A stretch of DNA of 64,000 nucleotides from Corynebacterium kefirresidentii (GTDB taxonomy: Bacteria; Actinomycetota; Actinomycetes; Mycobacteriales; Mycobacteriaceae): contig NGUZ01000002.1 of NCBI GenBank assembly GCA_002154655.1, positions 62,001 through 126,000 on the forward strand, in the 5' to 3' direction. Positions within the stretch are counted from its first letter, which is position 1. Each line of letters opens with the position of its first letter. The position numbers were made by a program, and so were the translations under genes. This document shows, one piece after another, positions 1 to 11,552 of the stretch. Under the pieces are notes generated by a model. That model was given only the letters and a program-made list of their open reading frames with translations, was not told the origin of the DNA and made no database searches.

Positions 1-263
1 CTTGCCGCTACGTATTGGCTTAGCACCACCACTGGCTGGGTAGGGTTTAGTGCTCGCAGGTCATGGACGGCGCGCAGTCCGTCGTCGGTCATGGTGGGCG
101 GCATGCGCACATCGCTGATAATGAGGTCGAATGCTTCTCGCCCTGCGATTGTGCGCAGTTCTTCGGCATCCGTGGCGGCTATAACGCTATGGCCCAAAGA
201 GCTAAGCAGTTGCTCGAGCCCCGCGCGCAGCAGCGCGGAATCTTCCGCGAGTAATAGTTTCAT
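1..263 (-). CDS. Response regulator, receiver domain (partial, LuxR/NarL type expected)
   Basis: The gene runs off the left edge and only the first 87 codons are present. The start is an ATG whose bases overlap the TGA of the upstream histidine kinase (ATGA), so the two are translationally coupled. The visible protein begins MKLLLAEDSALLRAGLEQLL and contains LIISDVRMPP. These give the acidic AED pocket and the phosphoacceptor Asp of a CheY-like receiver. By family knowledge the missing C-terminus should be a LuxR-type HTH, because the partner kinase is of the HisKA_3 class. It probably controls the adjacent divergent ABC transporter. Output domain and target are inferred. Confidence 0.9.
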   Translation of the reverse strand, partial: MKLLLAEDSALLRAGLEQLLSSLGHSVIAATDAEELRTIAGREAFDLIISDVRMPPTMTDDGLRAVHDLRALNPTQPVVVLSQYVAA

Positions 264-1411
264 TCCGCCTCCTTCAGCGGCAGCTCGACTAGTAGTCGGC
301 CGCCGCGTTCGCCCGCGGCAGTGTCGTGTGCCGCGGCAAAGTTTAGTGTGCCGCCCAGTGCGGCGGCGCGCTCGCGTAGCCCGGCTATGCCAGTACCGGC
401 TCCCGACGTGGTGCCTGTCGCCGCGTCCGTGGTGGACGCCTTGGCCGTGGGGCTGAGGTCGGGGCCGGTGCCATTATCAACGATGTCCAGGCGCAGCATG
501 TCCCCAAAAGTAACCGTTACCATCGCCTCGGTGGCCGCGCCGTGCTTGGAGGCATTGGTAAGCGCTTCGGCCACCGCATGATAGGCCAGCAGGGCAGTGG
601 TCTCGTCCACGGAGCGTTCCGGACCGTCCACGTGCAGTTCGGTCTCCAGTCCGGAGTGGGCGAGTAGCTCGTCGAGGGCGGGGATAAGTCCGGCATCGAA
701 AAGCACCTGCGGGGCAATGCCGCGCACCGTGGCCCGCAGGGAAGCCAGGGCCAAAGAGGCATTATGTTCCGCATCGGCCAAAGCGGGCAGCGCCGCGGAC
801 GGGGCCTGCAACTTCGCCGCCGCCAGGTTGAGCTTGAGCGCGGTCAGGTACTGCTGCGGTCCATCGTGCAACTCGCGCTCGATGCGGCGGCGCTCGCCGG
901 AGAAGGCATCGATAAGTGTGGCGCGCGAGGCCGCCAACTCCTCGGCCGATGGGCTCAACGCCAGTCGAGTCAGCGAGGTCGACGCCAAGACCAAGAGGCG
1001 GTTGAGACCCACCAGTAGCGCTATCAGCAGTGCCGCGGCTAACCAGCAGGTTAAGAAAATCAGCGGCCGGTTGGTGGTAGACCACTCGCCAAAGGAGAAT
1101 TCTGCTTTGGGAAGAAACGGCGCTATCACCAGCACACCCGCTGTAAAACCCAAGGCTGTCCACGCGGCAAAGCATGCAGCCGAAATCAGTAGTTGCACCA
1201 AAAGGTGATAAAACTGCTGCCAATCAAACCAACGGCCGGAGCGGCGTGGCGGGATCTCCACGCCCATCCACTGCGCACCCAGCCGGCCGACAAATTCCGC
1301 CGCCCGACCCACTAGCGGAATCCACGGCAACATCAGCACCGAAACCGCCAACGCCGGGATACACAGAGCGCCAAGGACGAGGCTCCACGCGCAGGCTTTG
1401 AGGGTTCGCAT
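260..1411 (-). CDS. Sensor histidine kinase, HisKA_3/NarL type
   Basis: 383-aa membrane sensor kinase. The N-terminal half (about residues 5-145) has four hydrophobic segments with a short loop between pairs, as in the putative sensor domains of actinobacterial LuxR-type kinases. A HisKA_3 phosphoacceptor follows with the motif RELHDGPQQ, His near residue 182. The HATPase region has ALTNASKHG (N box), VDNGTG and GTGIAGLRERAAALGG (G boxes). The chosen start, MRTLKACAW, sits right before the first membrane helix; longer in-frame starts would add a charged unrelated leader. It is coupled to the response regulator by an ATGA overlap and diverges from an ABC efflux pair. This context is typical of cell-envelope or antibiotic stress modules; the signal itself is unknown. 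Confidence 0.9.
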   Translation of the reverse strand: MRTLKACAWSLVLGALCIPALAVSVLMLPWIPLVGRAAEFVGRLGAQWMGVEIPPRRSGRWFDWQQFYHLLVQLLISAACFAAWTALGFTAGVLVIAPFLPKAEFSFGEWSTTNRPLIFLTCWLAAALLIALLVGLNRLLVLASTSLTRLALSPSAEELAASRATLIDAFSGERRRIERELHDGPQQYLTALKLNLAAAKLQAPSAALPALADAEHNASLALASLRATVRGIAPQVLFDAGLIPALDELLAHSGLETELHVDGPERSVDETTALLAYHAVAEALTNASKHGAATEAMVTVTFGDMLRLDIVDNGTGPDLSPTAKASTTDAATGTTSGAGTGIAGLRERAAALGGTLNFAAAHDTAAGERGGRLLVELPLKEAE

Positions 1412-1448
1412 AACCCAAGAGCCTAGCCGCCTTACCCGGCGTGGGGCA

Positions 1449-1464
1449 GTAGAGCTAGCTCTAC
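1449..1464. promoter_or_regulatory. Perfect 16-bp palindrome between kinase and ABC genes, likely operator
   Basis: GTAGAGCTAGCTCTAC is a perfect inverted repeat without spacer. It lies in the 112-bp gap between the divergent histidine kinase and ABC transporter genes. This is where the response regulator would be expected to bind. The symmetry is seen directly; the binding protein is inferred. Confidence 0.55.
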
Positions 1465-1523
1465 CATTTTCCGGGCAGCCCGCCCCATGTCTTTCTTCTG
1501 CGCGGCCGAGTGGAATCAAAGGC

Positions 1524-2129
1524 ATGTTAAAAGCAGAAAATCTCACCAAGCGCTACGGCCGCCGCACTGTGCTCAAGCGGGTCACTGTTTCCATCGCCCC
1601 GGGCGAATTCGTCGCCATCATGGGGCCTTCCGGCAGCGGTAAAACTACGCTCCTTAACCTGCTATCCGGGTTGGATAAGCCCACTTCCGGCCGAGTTAAC
1701 GCGCCGGGTCGCAAGCAGCGTGCCTTTGTATTCCAAGACTATAACCTTTTGGAATCCCTCAATGCACAGCGCAATGCCACCTTGACCGCACGCTTTTCCG
1801 GCCGGCGCCCTACACGCAGCCGGGTGGCGGAGGTCTTTGATTCGCTCGGCCTTGCTGGTCTGGAGCGCCGCCTGCCCGCACAGCTTTCCGGTGGTCAGCA
1901 ACAACGCGTGGCTGTAGCCCGGGCCCTGCTGGCTCAAGCGCCCTATATCTTCGCCGACGAACCCACAGGCGCGCTTGACGACGCCACCGCATCCACCGTC
2001 CTTTCCCATCTACGCGCCGCCGCCCGCGATGGCGCCAGCGTGATTATGGTGACCCACTCGCACCTCGCCGCTGAAGCGGCCGACCGCGTTATTTCCCTTG
2101 AGGAGGTAGCCCATGCTGGTGTGGCTTAA
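1524..2129 (+). CDS. ABC transporter ATP-binding protein (MacB/LolD-like export family)
   Basis: 201-aa nucleotide-binding subunit. Walker A is GPSGSGKTT (about residues 33-41). The Q loop is in VFQDYNLLESLNA, the signature is LSGGQQQR and Walker B is YIFADEPTGALD. The A-x-DEPTGALD form is typical of the LolD/MacB/FtsE-type ATPases that pair with FtsX-like permeases. Start chosen at MLKAENLTKRYG; a longer frame begins inside the opposite kinase gene and is unlikely. The 3' end overlaps the permease gene by 17 bp, so the two form one transporter. Lying opposite the two-component genes, it is probably their regulated target, exporting a drug, peptide or lipid. The substrate cannot be told. Confidence 0.92.
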   Translation: MLKAENLTKRYGRRTVLKRVTVSIAPGEFVAIMGPSGSGKTTLLNLLSGLDKPTSGRVNAPGRKQRAFVFQDYNLLESLNAQRNATLTARFSGRRPTRSRVAEVFDSLGLAGLERRLPAQLSGGQQQRVAVARALLAQAPYIFADEPTGALDDATASTVLSHLRAAARDGASVIMVTHSHLAAEAADRVISLEEVAHAGVA

Positions 2130-3354
2130 GGACTTACAGTCCAATTGGCTCTCGTGGCTGGCCGTGGCGCTGACCCTGGTGGTCTCTTCCACCTCGTGCA
2201 CCCTGGCACTAGCCATGCTGGTCGCCTCCTCCGAGGCCGAAGAAAATCCCGCCGGCCCGTTGGGCGGCACGGTATTGGGCATGGCCTTGTGCGTGGTGGT
2301 GTTGGTGACGCTGTCGCAGATGCGCCTTATCATCGCCGAGCGCGAGCCGGTCTACCGTTCCTGGCGCATGGTGGGCATGCCCGGGTGGATGATTATTTCC
2401 TTCATCCTGGGCCAGGTCGCCGTAGTCAGCGCGGCCGCAGGGCTCCTTGGCGTGCTGCCGGCCGGCCCGCTGCTCGCTCCGTGCGTACGCGCGCTACGCA
2501 GCGATGGCATCCCCATGCCCGACATTGCCATTACCGGCCAGGTCACGGTCATTGCGGTCATAGTCTGCATGTCCGCAGCGCTAGTTGGCGCGCTGCCTCC
2601 ACTGCGCCGAGTCTTCCGGCCGCGCACCACCGCACACCCGGCCTGGACCGTGGTGAAATTCGTACTTGCAGCCGCGGCCATCGGCAGCACGGTTTACGGG
2701 TGCCTGCACATTGCCGATCCCGGCGACCTTCTCTCGGCCGAGATGGGCTTGGTCATCCTCGTCGCCCTCTTTTGGCCCTGGCTTATGCCCGCTATCGACC
2801 AATGGACCCGCGCGGCCGGCATCGCTGGGGCCAATGTGCGCGTGCGTCGCAACTTTTCTACCCCGCACATCGTGCCGTGGGTCCTCGTCGGCGGATTTAT
2901 CGTCGCCGTAGGCTCTGGCCTGCGCTTTGAAAGCGCCGCAGGTGCCGGCGGCACCCTATCGTCCTGGCAGGTCTTCGTCGCCCTTTTAGGGCCTGTCTTT
3001 GCCCCCAGCATCGTGAGTGCCGTGCTCACCTCGCTGCTCATGCACGGGCGCATTGCCTCCGATATCCGCGGCCTCACCCTCGCCGGCGCCGCTCCTCTAG
3101 CCTGGATCCGCGTGCAGGTGGGGGAGGCGGCCTGCCTCACCCTGACCGCGGCCGGCGTGGTCTGTGCACTGTGCTTGACGACGCTCCTCCCACTCCATCA
3201 CCTGCTTACCCCACAGGCTCCTTTCGGCCGGACGGTGGTGGAGCAGCTGTGGTGGCCGGCCTTTGCCGTAATTTTTGGTGCGATGTTTCTCGCCCTGGGC
3301 GTCGTCAAGCTGGCGCTTGCCGGCTTTGTACGCGCGGGGAATCGGGAGCGCTGA
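2113..3354 (+). CDS. ABC transporter permease, FtsX-like
   Basis: 413-aa polytopic membrane protein encoded directly after, and overlapping, the ATPase. Hydrophobic segments occur near residues 15-35, 50-70, 95-120 and 140-160, then another group between 185 and 410. The two halves each carry a set of helices, as in the two-block FtsX/BceB-like permeases of actinobacteria. No large extracytoplasmic MacB domain is evident. It should form the membrane channel for the ATPase encoded at 1524-2129. An AGGAGG ribosome site lies in the end of the ATPase gene just before its ATG. Substrate unknown. Confidence 0.85.
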   Translation: MLVWLKDLQSNWLSWLAVALTLVVSSTSCTLALAMLVASSEAEENPAGPLGGTVLGMALCVVVLVTLSQMRLIIAEREPVYRSWRMVGMPGWMIISFILGQVAVVSAAAGLLGVLPAGPLLAPCVRALRSDGIPMPDIAITGQVTVIAVIVCMSAALVGALPPLRRVFRPRTTAHPAWTVVKFVLAAAAIGSTVYGCLHIADPGDLLSAEMGLVILVALFWPWLMPAIDQWTRAAGIAGANVRVRRNFSTPHIVPWVLVGGFIVAVGSGLRFESAAGAGGTLSSWQVFVALLGPVFAPSIVSAVLTSLLMHGRIASDIRGLTLAGAAPLAWIRVQVGEAACLTLTAAGVVCALCLTTLLPLHHLLTPQAPFGRTVVEQLWWPAFAVIFGAMFLALGVVKLALAGFVRAGNRER

Positions 3355-3401
3355 AAGGATCGCTGAGGGCTTAGGAATGTGGGCCGGGTCATTGTTGAGG
3401 G

Positions 3402-3428
3402 TTAGCAGTCACGAGGGTAGAGTGCTAA
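3402..3428. promoter_or_regulatory. CIRCE element (HrcA operator)
   Basis: TTAGCAGTC, nine spacer bases, then GAGTGCTAA. This matches the CIRCE consensus TTAGCACTC-N9-GAGTGCTAA with one mismatch in the left arm. It lies 112 bp before groES, so heat-shock repression of groES-groEL by HrcA is expected. Confidence 0.9.
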
Positions 3429-3540
3429 TCAGGTTGTTTGACCCACAGTTGTTCACCCGCGACGACGGCTGTGCTGGACATCCACAACCGGCACGCGCGT
3501 GCCATACCGGCGCGCATACGAACACTACGGAGGAAACATC

Positions 3541-5459
<1,919 letters not shown>

Positions 5460-5476
5460 ACTGGCTACCAACATCG

Positions 5477-5505
5477 CCCGCCCCGCTTTGCGCGCGGCGG
5501 GTTTT
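5477..5505 (+). terminator. Rho-independent terminator after groEL
   Basis: CCCGCC pairs with GGCGGG across a 13-base loop, followed directly by TTTTGTTGT. It lies 18 bp after the groEL stop codon. Confidence 0.65.
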
Positions 5506-5525
5506 GTTGTGCCTAGACTAGGCCC

Positions 5526-5872
5526 GTGAAATACATCTAGGTCACCGGTGATACCGACCCCATTCGCAAGGCCAATGGCGTCAAACCCGTACTCTTTTCC
5601 GCGAATTCCGAGGGTGCCTGCCCCAAGCGCAACGGCGCCGGTGTGGTCTACGTGGAGCCGGGCGTGATGAACGGGTGGAGTCCGGCTATACCGTCATGTG
5701 CATTGATCACAATCTTGCTGTGATTGCCCATGCGGATCACGTCATTGACTTGGGCCCCGGAGCCGGTTCGGCCGGCGGTCAGGTGGTCTTTAGCGGTACA
5801 CCGGCCGCTTTGGCCGAGCGGCGAAGCTCAGTGACGGGGCGCTTTCTTGCCGACGCCCTCGTCTCCCCCTAG
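5526..5872 (+). pseudogene. Remnant of a UvrA-like excinuclease/ABC paralogue
   Basis: Degenerate coding sequence of at most 116 codons, against roughly 750-950 for UvrA-family proteins. A GTG start 6 nt after a TAGACT box opens a frame with a TAG at codon 5. Beyond it the frame reads VTGDTDPIRKANG and FSANSEGACPKRNGAG, matching the UvrA segment with FSFN and the CxxC zinc finger (second Cys lost to Arg). A frame change near 5670-5680 then leads to GYTVMCIDHNLAVIAHADHV and IDLGPGAGSAGG, the UvrA D-loop/H-loop end. Most of the ATPase core is deleted. It was probably a drug-resistance UvrA2-type paralogue. A stop codon, a large deletion and a frameshift together exclude a working product. Confidence 0.85.
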
Positions 5873-5882
5873 CTTTCCTACC

Positions 5883-6185
5883 TTAAGCGTTGACCGGCGC
5901 GGCGGCGCGGCGACGCTGGCGAAGCTCTACCACGCGTTCGGATTCGCTCATTCCGCCCCAGACGCCGTAGGGCTCGGCGGATTGCAAAGCATGCTCGCGG
6001 CACATTTCAATGACTGGGCACGAGTTGCAGATTGCCTTCGCGCGGTTTTCGCGCTGGGCGCGGGCGCGGCCGCGCTCGCCATCTGGGTGATAAAATACGT
6101 CCGAGTTTTCTCCGCGGCAGGCGCCTTGTAGCTGCCAATCCCACAGGTCAGCGGTGGGACCAGGAAGCAAATGAGGCTGAGACAC
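5883..6185 (-). CDS. whcB: WhiB-family iron-sulfur regulator WhcB (WhiB3 orthologue)
   Basis: 100-aa redox-sensing transcription factor. The four cluster ligands are Cys23, Cys53, Cys56 and Cys62 (CNSC then five residues then Cys), followed by the GVWGG turn at 74-78 and an RQRRR basic tail. The N-terminus (QPHLLPGPTADLWDWQLQG) aligns with mycobacterial WhiB3 as recalled. The GTG start is chosen because AAAGGAG lies 8-9 nt upstream and because it agrees with WhiB3; a longer frame exists but lacks support. Neighbouring sigD, rsdA and guaB are the same as in C. glutamicum, where this gene is whcB. WhiB3 proteins couple cell redox state to gene expression through the housekeeping sigma factor. 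Confidence 0.93.
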   Translation of the reverse strand: MSQPHLLPGPTADLWDWQLQGACRGENSDVFYHPDGERGRARAQRENRAKAICNSCPVIEMCREHALQSAEPYGVWGGMSESERVVELRQRRRAAAPVNA

Positions 6186-6490
6186 GTTACTAAGCTCCTT
6201 TGTAAGGGCGAGAATTCTTGTGTGGCTTCCGCAGTATCGCGAAAGCAACCTCACGTAGTGTTTCGCGCGTGGGTAAACGGTGGGTTACCGATTTTTGACT
6301 TTTAAGTATTGTCCTCGCAATTCCTTCACCGACACCACGGTTTACCAGCGCAAACGCCGAAGGTTAACGGTTTGTGAATTTTCTGCCGTTCAGCTTGCAT
6401 AGCTAATGGGGCTGCGCGTTGCCTTTGCATAAACTTCCCGTGTGCCAATATGGTTAGTTACCGGTCGAAAACATCTCAGAGGGTGCATAC
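6186..6490. promoter_or_regulatory. Divergent promoter region of whcB and sigD
   Basis: 305 bp without a credible gene. AT-richer than its surroundings, it must hold the whcB and sigD promoters. Possible sigD -10 boxes are CATAAACT (about 6430) and TATGGT (about 6450); neither can be fixed from sequence alone. No long inverted repeat was seen. Confidence 0.5.
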
Positions 6491-7063
6491 GTGAGCGATA
6501 GGGAACAGGAGCTAGCGGATCTCGTTCCGCATGCCGTCGACGGCAGCCGTCGAGCGCTGCAAAAAGTCCTGCAGATCATTCACCCGCAGGTCCTGCGTTA
6601 CTGCCGCGCCCGCATCGGGGGCGGCCGCCAACCCACCGCGGAAGATGTGGCCCAAGAGATTTGCCTAGCAGTGGCTACCTCGATTGGTTCCTATGAGGAC
6701 AAGGGCCGTCCTTTTATGGCCTATGTCTACGGCATCGCATTTAATAAGGTCACCGATGCTCACCGCGCGATGGGCCGCGATAAGTCCACGCCTACCGAAG
6801 AAATTCCGGAAGACTCCGCGCGTGAAGCCACTCCTGAAGAGTGGGCGCTAGAGGCCGATGGTAGTAACAGAATGCGCGCCTTGCTCGATACATTAAGTGA
6901 TAAGGCGAAAAACATCGTTATTCTGCGCGTGTTCAACGGTTTGTCAGCAGAAGAGACTGCGGAAATTGTGGGTTCCACTCCAGGCGCGGTCCGTGTGGCA
7001 CAACACCGAGCACTAGCTCAATTGCGAAAGACCCTCCAAGTCGCGCAGGAAGCTGCACACTAA
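6491..7063 (+). CDS. sigD: ECF RNA polymerase sigma factor SigD
   Basis: 190-aa ECF sigma factor starting at GTG. Region 2 (about residues 15-90) contains AEDVAQEICLAVATSIG and PFMAYVYGIAFNKVTDAHR. Region 4 (about 120-185) has LSDKAKNIVILRVFNGLS and AEEIVGSTPGAVRVAQHRA-type recognition-helix sequence. Gene order whcB-sigD-rsdA-guaB identifies it as SigD. As recalled, SigD in mycobacteria and C. glutamicum controls cell-envelope and mycomembrane genes. The next gene encodes its membrane anti-sigma factor, 65 bp downstream, probably in the same transcript. Confidence 0.95.
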   Translation: MSDREQELADLVPHAVDGSRRALQKVLQIIHPQVLRYCRARIGGGRQPTAEDVAQEICLAVATSIGSYEDKGRPFMAYVYGIAFNKVTDAHRAMGRDKSTPTEEIPEDSAREATPEEWALEADGSNRMRALLDTLSDKAKNIVILRVFNGLSAEETAEIVGSTPGAVRVAQHRALAQLRKTLQVAQEAAH

Positions 7064-7128
7064 GGGGCTTGTGGCCCAATCTCACAGCAGGTATTTCATA
7101 ACAGAAAGGAAGGGGGAGAGACACCATC

Positions 7129-7884
7129 ATGGTTCCTAAGCACCACGGCGATAACGACGACCTAGCGGACCAGCTCCAGCCCTTGGTCGATGATGATGCA
7201 TTCCTCACTGAGCTTTCGAAGGGGAACGTCCCTTCCGACCGTCAGGATGACCTGGCGGGGTTGCTGCTGGAGTTAAAGGGGGACGTCGACAAGCAGATGC
7301 CCCCGGCCCCACTGGTAGAAGGCGCTGAGGCGGAGCCTGAGGTTATTGACCTTGGTAAGGCGCGCAAGCGTCGCCGCGGCGGGCCTTTCGTGCATGGTCT
7401 CATTGGTGCGGCCGCTGCAACCCTAGTCATTGCTGGAGCCGGTGGCGCAATGCTGCATGCCGGAACCTTTGATAAAGGGGATAAGACCCGCAATGTAGAG
7501 CTGGCCGGAACGCTGGAAGAGATGGAATCTCGCGCGGCCGAAGGCGATATTGAAGGCGCTCGGGAACTGATGAGGGATGCCCGAGCCAAGCTGGACGCGG
7601 CCGAAGGCAAGGAAGAAAAGGCCATCGCCGCCAACCGCGAGGCGGAACACAAGCGCTCTGCGCACCCGAAGCCCGCCCCGCACACCGTGACGGAGACCGC
7701 CACCGAAACCGTGGCGGAAGAAGCTTCCCAACCGGAACAGCAGCCGGAACAGGTTACCGTGACCGAAACTCAGCACGCCACCGAAACTGTGGTGATCACT
7801 GAGCAGGCGCAGCCTAACCCGCAGCCCAACCCCAACGTTGAGGGTGAGCCGACGACCACCATCGAGTTGGGCCAGCAGCAGTAG
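7129..7884 (+). CDS. rsdA: Anti-sigma-D factor RsdA
   Basis: 251-aa single-pass membrane protein downstream of sigD. The cytoplasmic N-terminus has FLTELSKGNVPSDRQDDLAG, typical of the sigma-binding region of RsdA. A membrane segment lies at about residues 86-110 (HGLIGAAAATLVIAGAGGA). The extracytoplasmic part has a charged helical stretch (about 125-185), then a low-complexity tail of TVTET/ATETV repeats ending in a Pro/Asn-rich run. An AAGGAAGGGGGAG site precedes the ATG. It should hold SigD inactive at the membrane until proteolysis. The tail is probably surface-exposed and poorly conserved. Confidence 0.85.
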   Translation: MVPKHHGDNDDLADQLQPLVDDDAFLTELSKGNVPSDRQDDLAGLLLELKGDVDKQMPPAPLVEGAEAEPEVIDLGKARKRRRGGPFVHGLIGAAAATLVIAGAGGAMLHAGTFDKGDKTRNVELAGTLEEMESRAAEGDIEGARELMRDARAKLDAAEGKEEKAIAANREAEHKRSAHPKPAPHTVTETATETVAEEASQPEQQPEQVTVTETQHATETVVITEQAQPNPQPNPNVEGEPTTTIELGQQQ

Positions 7885-7887
7885 AAG

Positions 7888-8241
7888 CTAGCGGCCCTCT
7901 AGGCCATCCAAGTATCCCAAGGCATAGTCCCAGGGAACATAGCGGGAGGGATCAGGCTCGGCGCCCGGCTCATGTACCGGCGCTAGCTCCCCTTCGAGCG
8001 TGGCGCGCATATTGGCGGCCATAATATCCCACTCATAGAAGTGGTTTTCCTGGCAATCCTCGCACAGGAAGAAGATGCCATCGATGCCGCGCGGGCCGAG
8101 GATGGACGCGAATTTCTGCACCAGCGCGAGGTCGTGGATGATGGCGATTCTATCGTCGTCAGTAAGCGGCATGACCTGCTCGTCCTCCTCCAGGAAGGAG
8201 GCGGGGTCATTCGGGTCATCGGCGAAAGGATCGCGGGGCAT
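7888..8241 (-). CDS. DUF5319 family conserved protein
   Basis: 117-aa soluble acidic protein of the family represented by M. tuberculosis Rv3412, which sits in the same sigD-guaB context. Conserved features are DPFADDPNDP at the N-terminus, CEDCQENHFYEWD near the middle (a CxxC followed by His, possibly a metal site), and PDPSRYVPWDYALGY near the end. Function unknown. The start is uncertain: ATG at MPRDPFADD is used, but a GTG at 8259 (VNFFANMPRD) is also possible. It is convergent with rsdA, only 3 bp away. Confidence 0.82.
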   Translation of the reverse strand: MPRDPFADDPNDPASFLEEDEQVMPLTDDDRIAIIHDLALVQKFASILGPRGIDGIFFLCEDCQENHFYEWDIMAANMRATLEGELAPVHEPGAEPDPSRYVPWDYALGYLDGLEGR

Positions 8242-8365
8242 ATTGGCGAAGAAGTTCACGCCTGCGAGCCTATTGAACTTACCCTCCCGAGGCAATTTAC
8301 CCCTGCCCAAATGGTGTCGTCGGCCGGCAAAGCACTACAGTTGTGGTAGCCGCTAAACCTGTTAA

Positions 8366-9898
<1,533 letters not shown>

Positions 9899-9905
9899 GA
9901 ATATC

Positions 9906-11069
9906 ATGCGTGAATACGCCGAAATTGGCATCGGCCGCGAGGCCCGTCGTACCTTCGATCTAGAGCAACTATCCATCGTGCCGCAGCGCCGTACCCGTTC
10001 CTCCAAGGACGTGGACACCACCTGGCACATCGACGCCTATACCTTCGACATCCCCTTCGTGTCCCACCCCACTGATGCGCTCGCCACCCCCGAGTTCATC
10101 ATCGAGATGGGCAAGCAGGGCGGCCTGGGCGTCATTAATGCTGAGGGTTTGTGGGGCCGCCACGAGGACCTCGAGGGCGCTCTAGCTCGCATTTACTCGC
10201 AGCCGGGCGATAACTCCATCATTCAGGAGCTGCACGCCGCACCGCTTGACGACGCCCTCCTCACCCAACGCATCTCCCAGGTCCGCGACTCCGGAGTCAC
10301 CGTCGCTGTGCGTGTTTCTCCGCAAAATGCTCGCGAGATGGCCCCGAAGGTCATCGCGGCCGGTGCCGAGCTGCTGTTTATTCAGGGCACCCTGGTCTCG
10401 GCCGAACACGTGGCTACCGGGGGCGAGCCGCTGAACCTCAAGGAGTTCATCGGATCGCTGGATGTGCCGGTCATCGCGGGCGGAGTTACCGACTACACCA
10501 CCGCGCTGCACCTGATGCGCACCGGCGCGGCCGGCGTTATCGTAGGCGCTGGTGTGACGACCAACGCCGAGACCGTTGGTATTGACCCGGCCATGGCCAC
10601 CGCGATTGCCGACGCCGCCGCAGCCCGCCGCGATTACCTCGACGAGACTGGCGGCCGCTACGTGCACATTATCGCCGATACCGAGTTTGAAAACTCCGGC
10701 AATATTGCCAAGGCTTTTGCTTGTGGCGCCGACAGTGTCGCTCTCGGCCCACTGCTTGCTCAAGCTCGCGAGGCCGGCGGTAAAGGCTGGTACTGGCCCG
10801 CCACGGCCGGCCACCCGCGTTTCCCCCGCGGCTTCGTCCAGTTCTCCGGAGCTGATGCTGACTTGGATGTTGATTTCCTCACCGCCGGTACCCCGGCCGA
10901 AGCTGCAGAAGAGTCTGACGCTCCTTCGCTTGAAACGGTGTTGCACGGCCCTTCCAGCGAGCCCTTCGGCCGCACCAACTTGGTCGGCGCGCTACGCCGC
11001 TCCATGGCAAAGTGCGGCTACACCGACCTGAAGTCCTTCCAGAAGGTCGAGCTCGCCGTCCGCCACTAA
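9906..11069 (+). CDS. GuaB3 family IMP dehydrogenase-related protein
   Basis: 387-aa TIM-barrel protein homologous to IMPDH but without CBS domains. It starts MREYAEIGIGREARRTFDLE, typical of the actinobacterial GuaB3 group encoded next to guaB. The glycine-rich phosphate-binding segment is kept (MRTGAAGVIVGAG). The catalytic Cys loop is not: where IMPDH has GSICTTR this protein has AGVTTNAETVG, with no Cys. IMPDH activity by the usual thioimidate route is therefore unlikely. Reading frame and conservation indicate a real gene. A role in GMP metabolism is inferred from the neighbours only. A clear terminator follows. Confidence 0.93.
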   Translation: MREYAEIGIGREARRTFDLEQLSIVPQRRTRSSKDVDTTWHIDAYTFDIPFVSHPTDALATPEFIIEMGKQGGLGVINAEGLWGRHEDLEGALARIYSQPGDNSIIQELHAAPLDDALLTQRISQVRDSGVTVAVRVSPQNAREMAPKVIAAGAELLFIQGTLVSAEHVATGGEPLNLKEFIGSLDVPVIAGGVTDYTTALHLMRTGAAGVIVGAGVTTNAETVGIDPAMATAIADAAAARRDYLDETGGRYVHIIADTEFENSGNIAKAFACGADSVALGPLLAQAREAGGKGWYWPATAGHPRFPRGFVQFSGADADLDVDFLTAGTPAEAAEESDAPSLETVLHGPSSEPFGRTNLVGALRRSMAKCGYTDLKSFQKVELAVRH

Positions 11070-11081
11070 TCGGCAATCTCG

Positions 11082-11116
11082 AACGCGGCTGTGCTTTCTT
11101 GGCGCAGCCGCGTTTT
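11082..11116 (+). terminator. Rho-independent terminator after guaB3
   Basis: AACGCGGCTGTGC and GCGCAGCCGCGTT form a 13-bp stem (one G-U pair) around a 7-base loop, ending in TTTT. It lies 12 bp after the guaB3 stop. Confidence 0.85.
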
Positions 11117-11172
11117 GTCTTCAAGCTTTCTTTTCCTCTGGAGAGGTAGAGCGTGGCGGAGAAGGAGAGTGG

Positions 11173-11544
11173 TTAGGAAACCAACTGCCAACCGCCTTCC
11201 CTCCTCCATGTGGTCTCGCGCGACATCGGCCGCCATTGTCCTGCATTGTGGGCTGGGCACACGCGTGCTCCCGCAGGATTGAGTTCTACAACCTTCTTTT
11301 CCCCCTCCGCACGCAGCACTACCGAATTATGCGCTACTTCTGGGTATCCCATGCGCTCTGCCTGCTGAGTGCCGCATAAGGGAGCCCACTCGTCCCACTC
11401 GCTTCCAAAGACTTCCGCGGCCGGAAGTGTCACCTGTTGCGGGCCTTGTTCATCCAGCGCAGACGTCACCTCGGCCGTAGTTGGGGTCGAGTCACAACCG
11501 CACAACAACAGGCTCGCGGCGAGCACAATAGCCAAGCGCTTCAT
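11173..11544 (-). CDS. Small secreted lipoprotein
   Basis: 123-aa predicted lipoprotein. The N-terminus MKRLAIVLAASLLLCGC is a short signal peptide with lipobox LLCGC, so Cys17 would be lipidated and the protein held on the outer face of the membrane. The mature part has two further Cys (APLCGTQQ and ARVCPAHN) that could form a disulfide. There is no recognised domain. It is divergent from guaA, and the two genes share a very compact promoter in which the two -10 boxes are 6 bp apart. Function unknown. Confidence 0.8.
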   Translation of the reverse strand: MKRLAIVLAASLLLCGCDSTPTTAEVTSALDEQGPQQVTLPAAEVFGSEWDEWAPLCGTQQAERMGYPEVAHNSVVLRAEGEKKVVELNPAGARVCPAHNAGQWRPMSRETTWRREGGWQLVS

Positions 11545-11552
11545 AAGCTATC

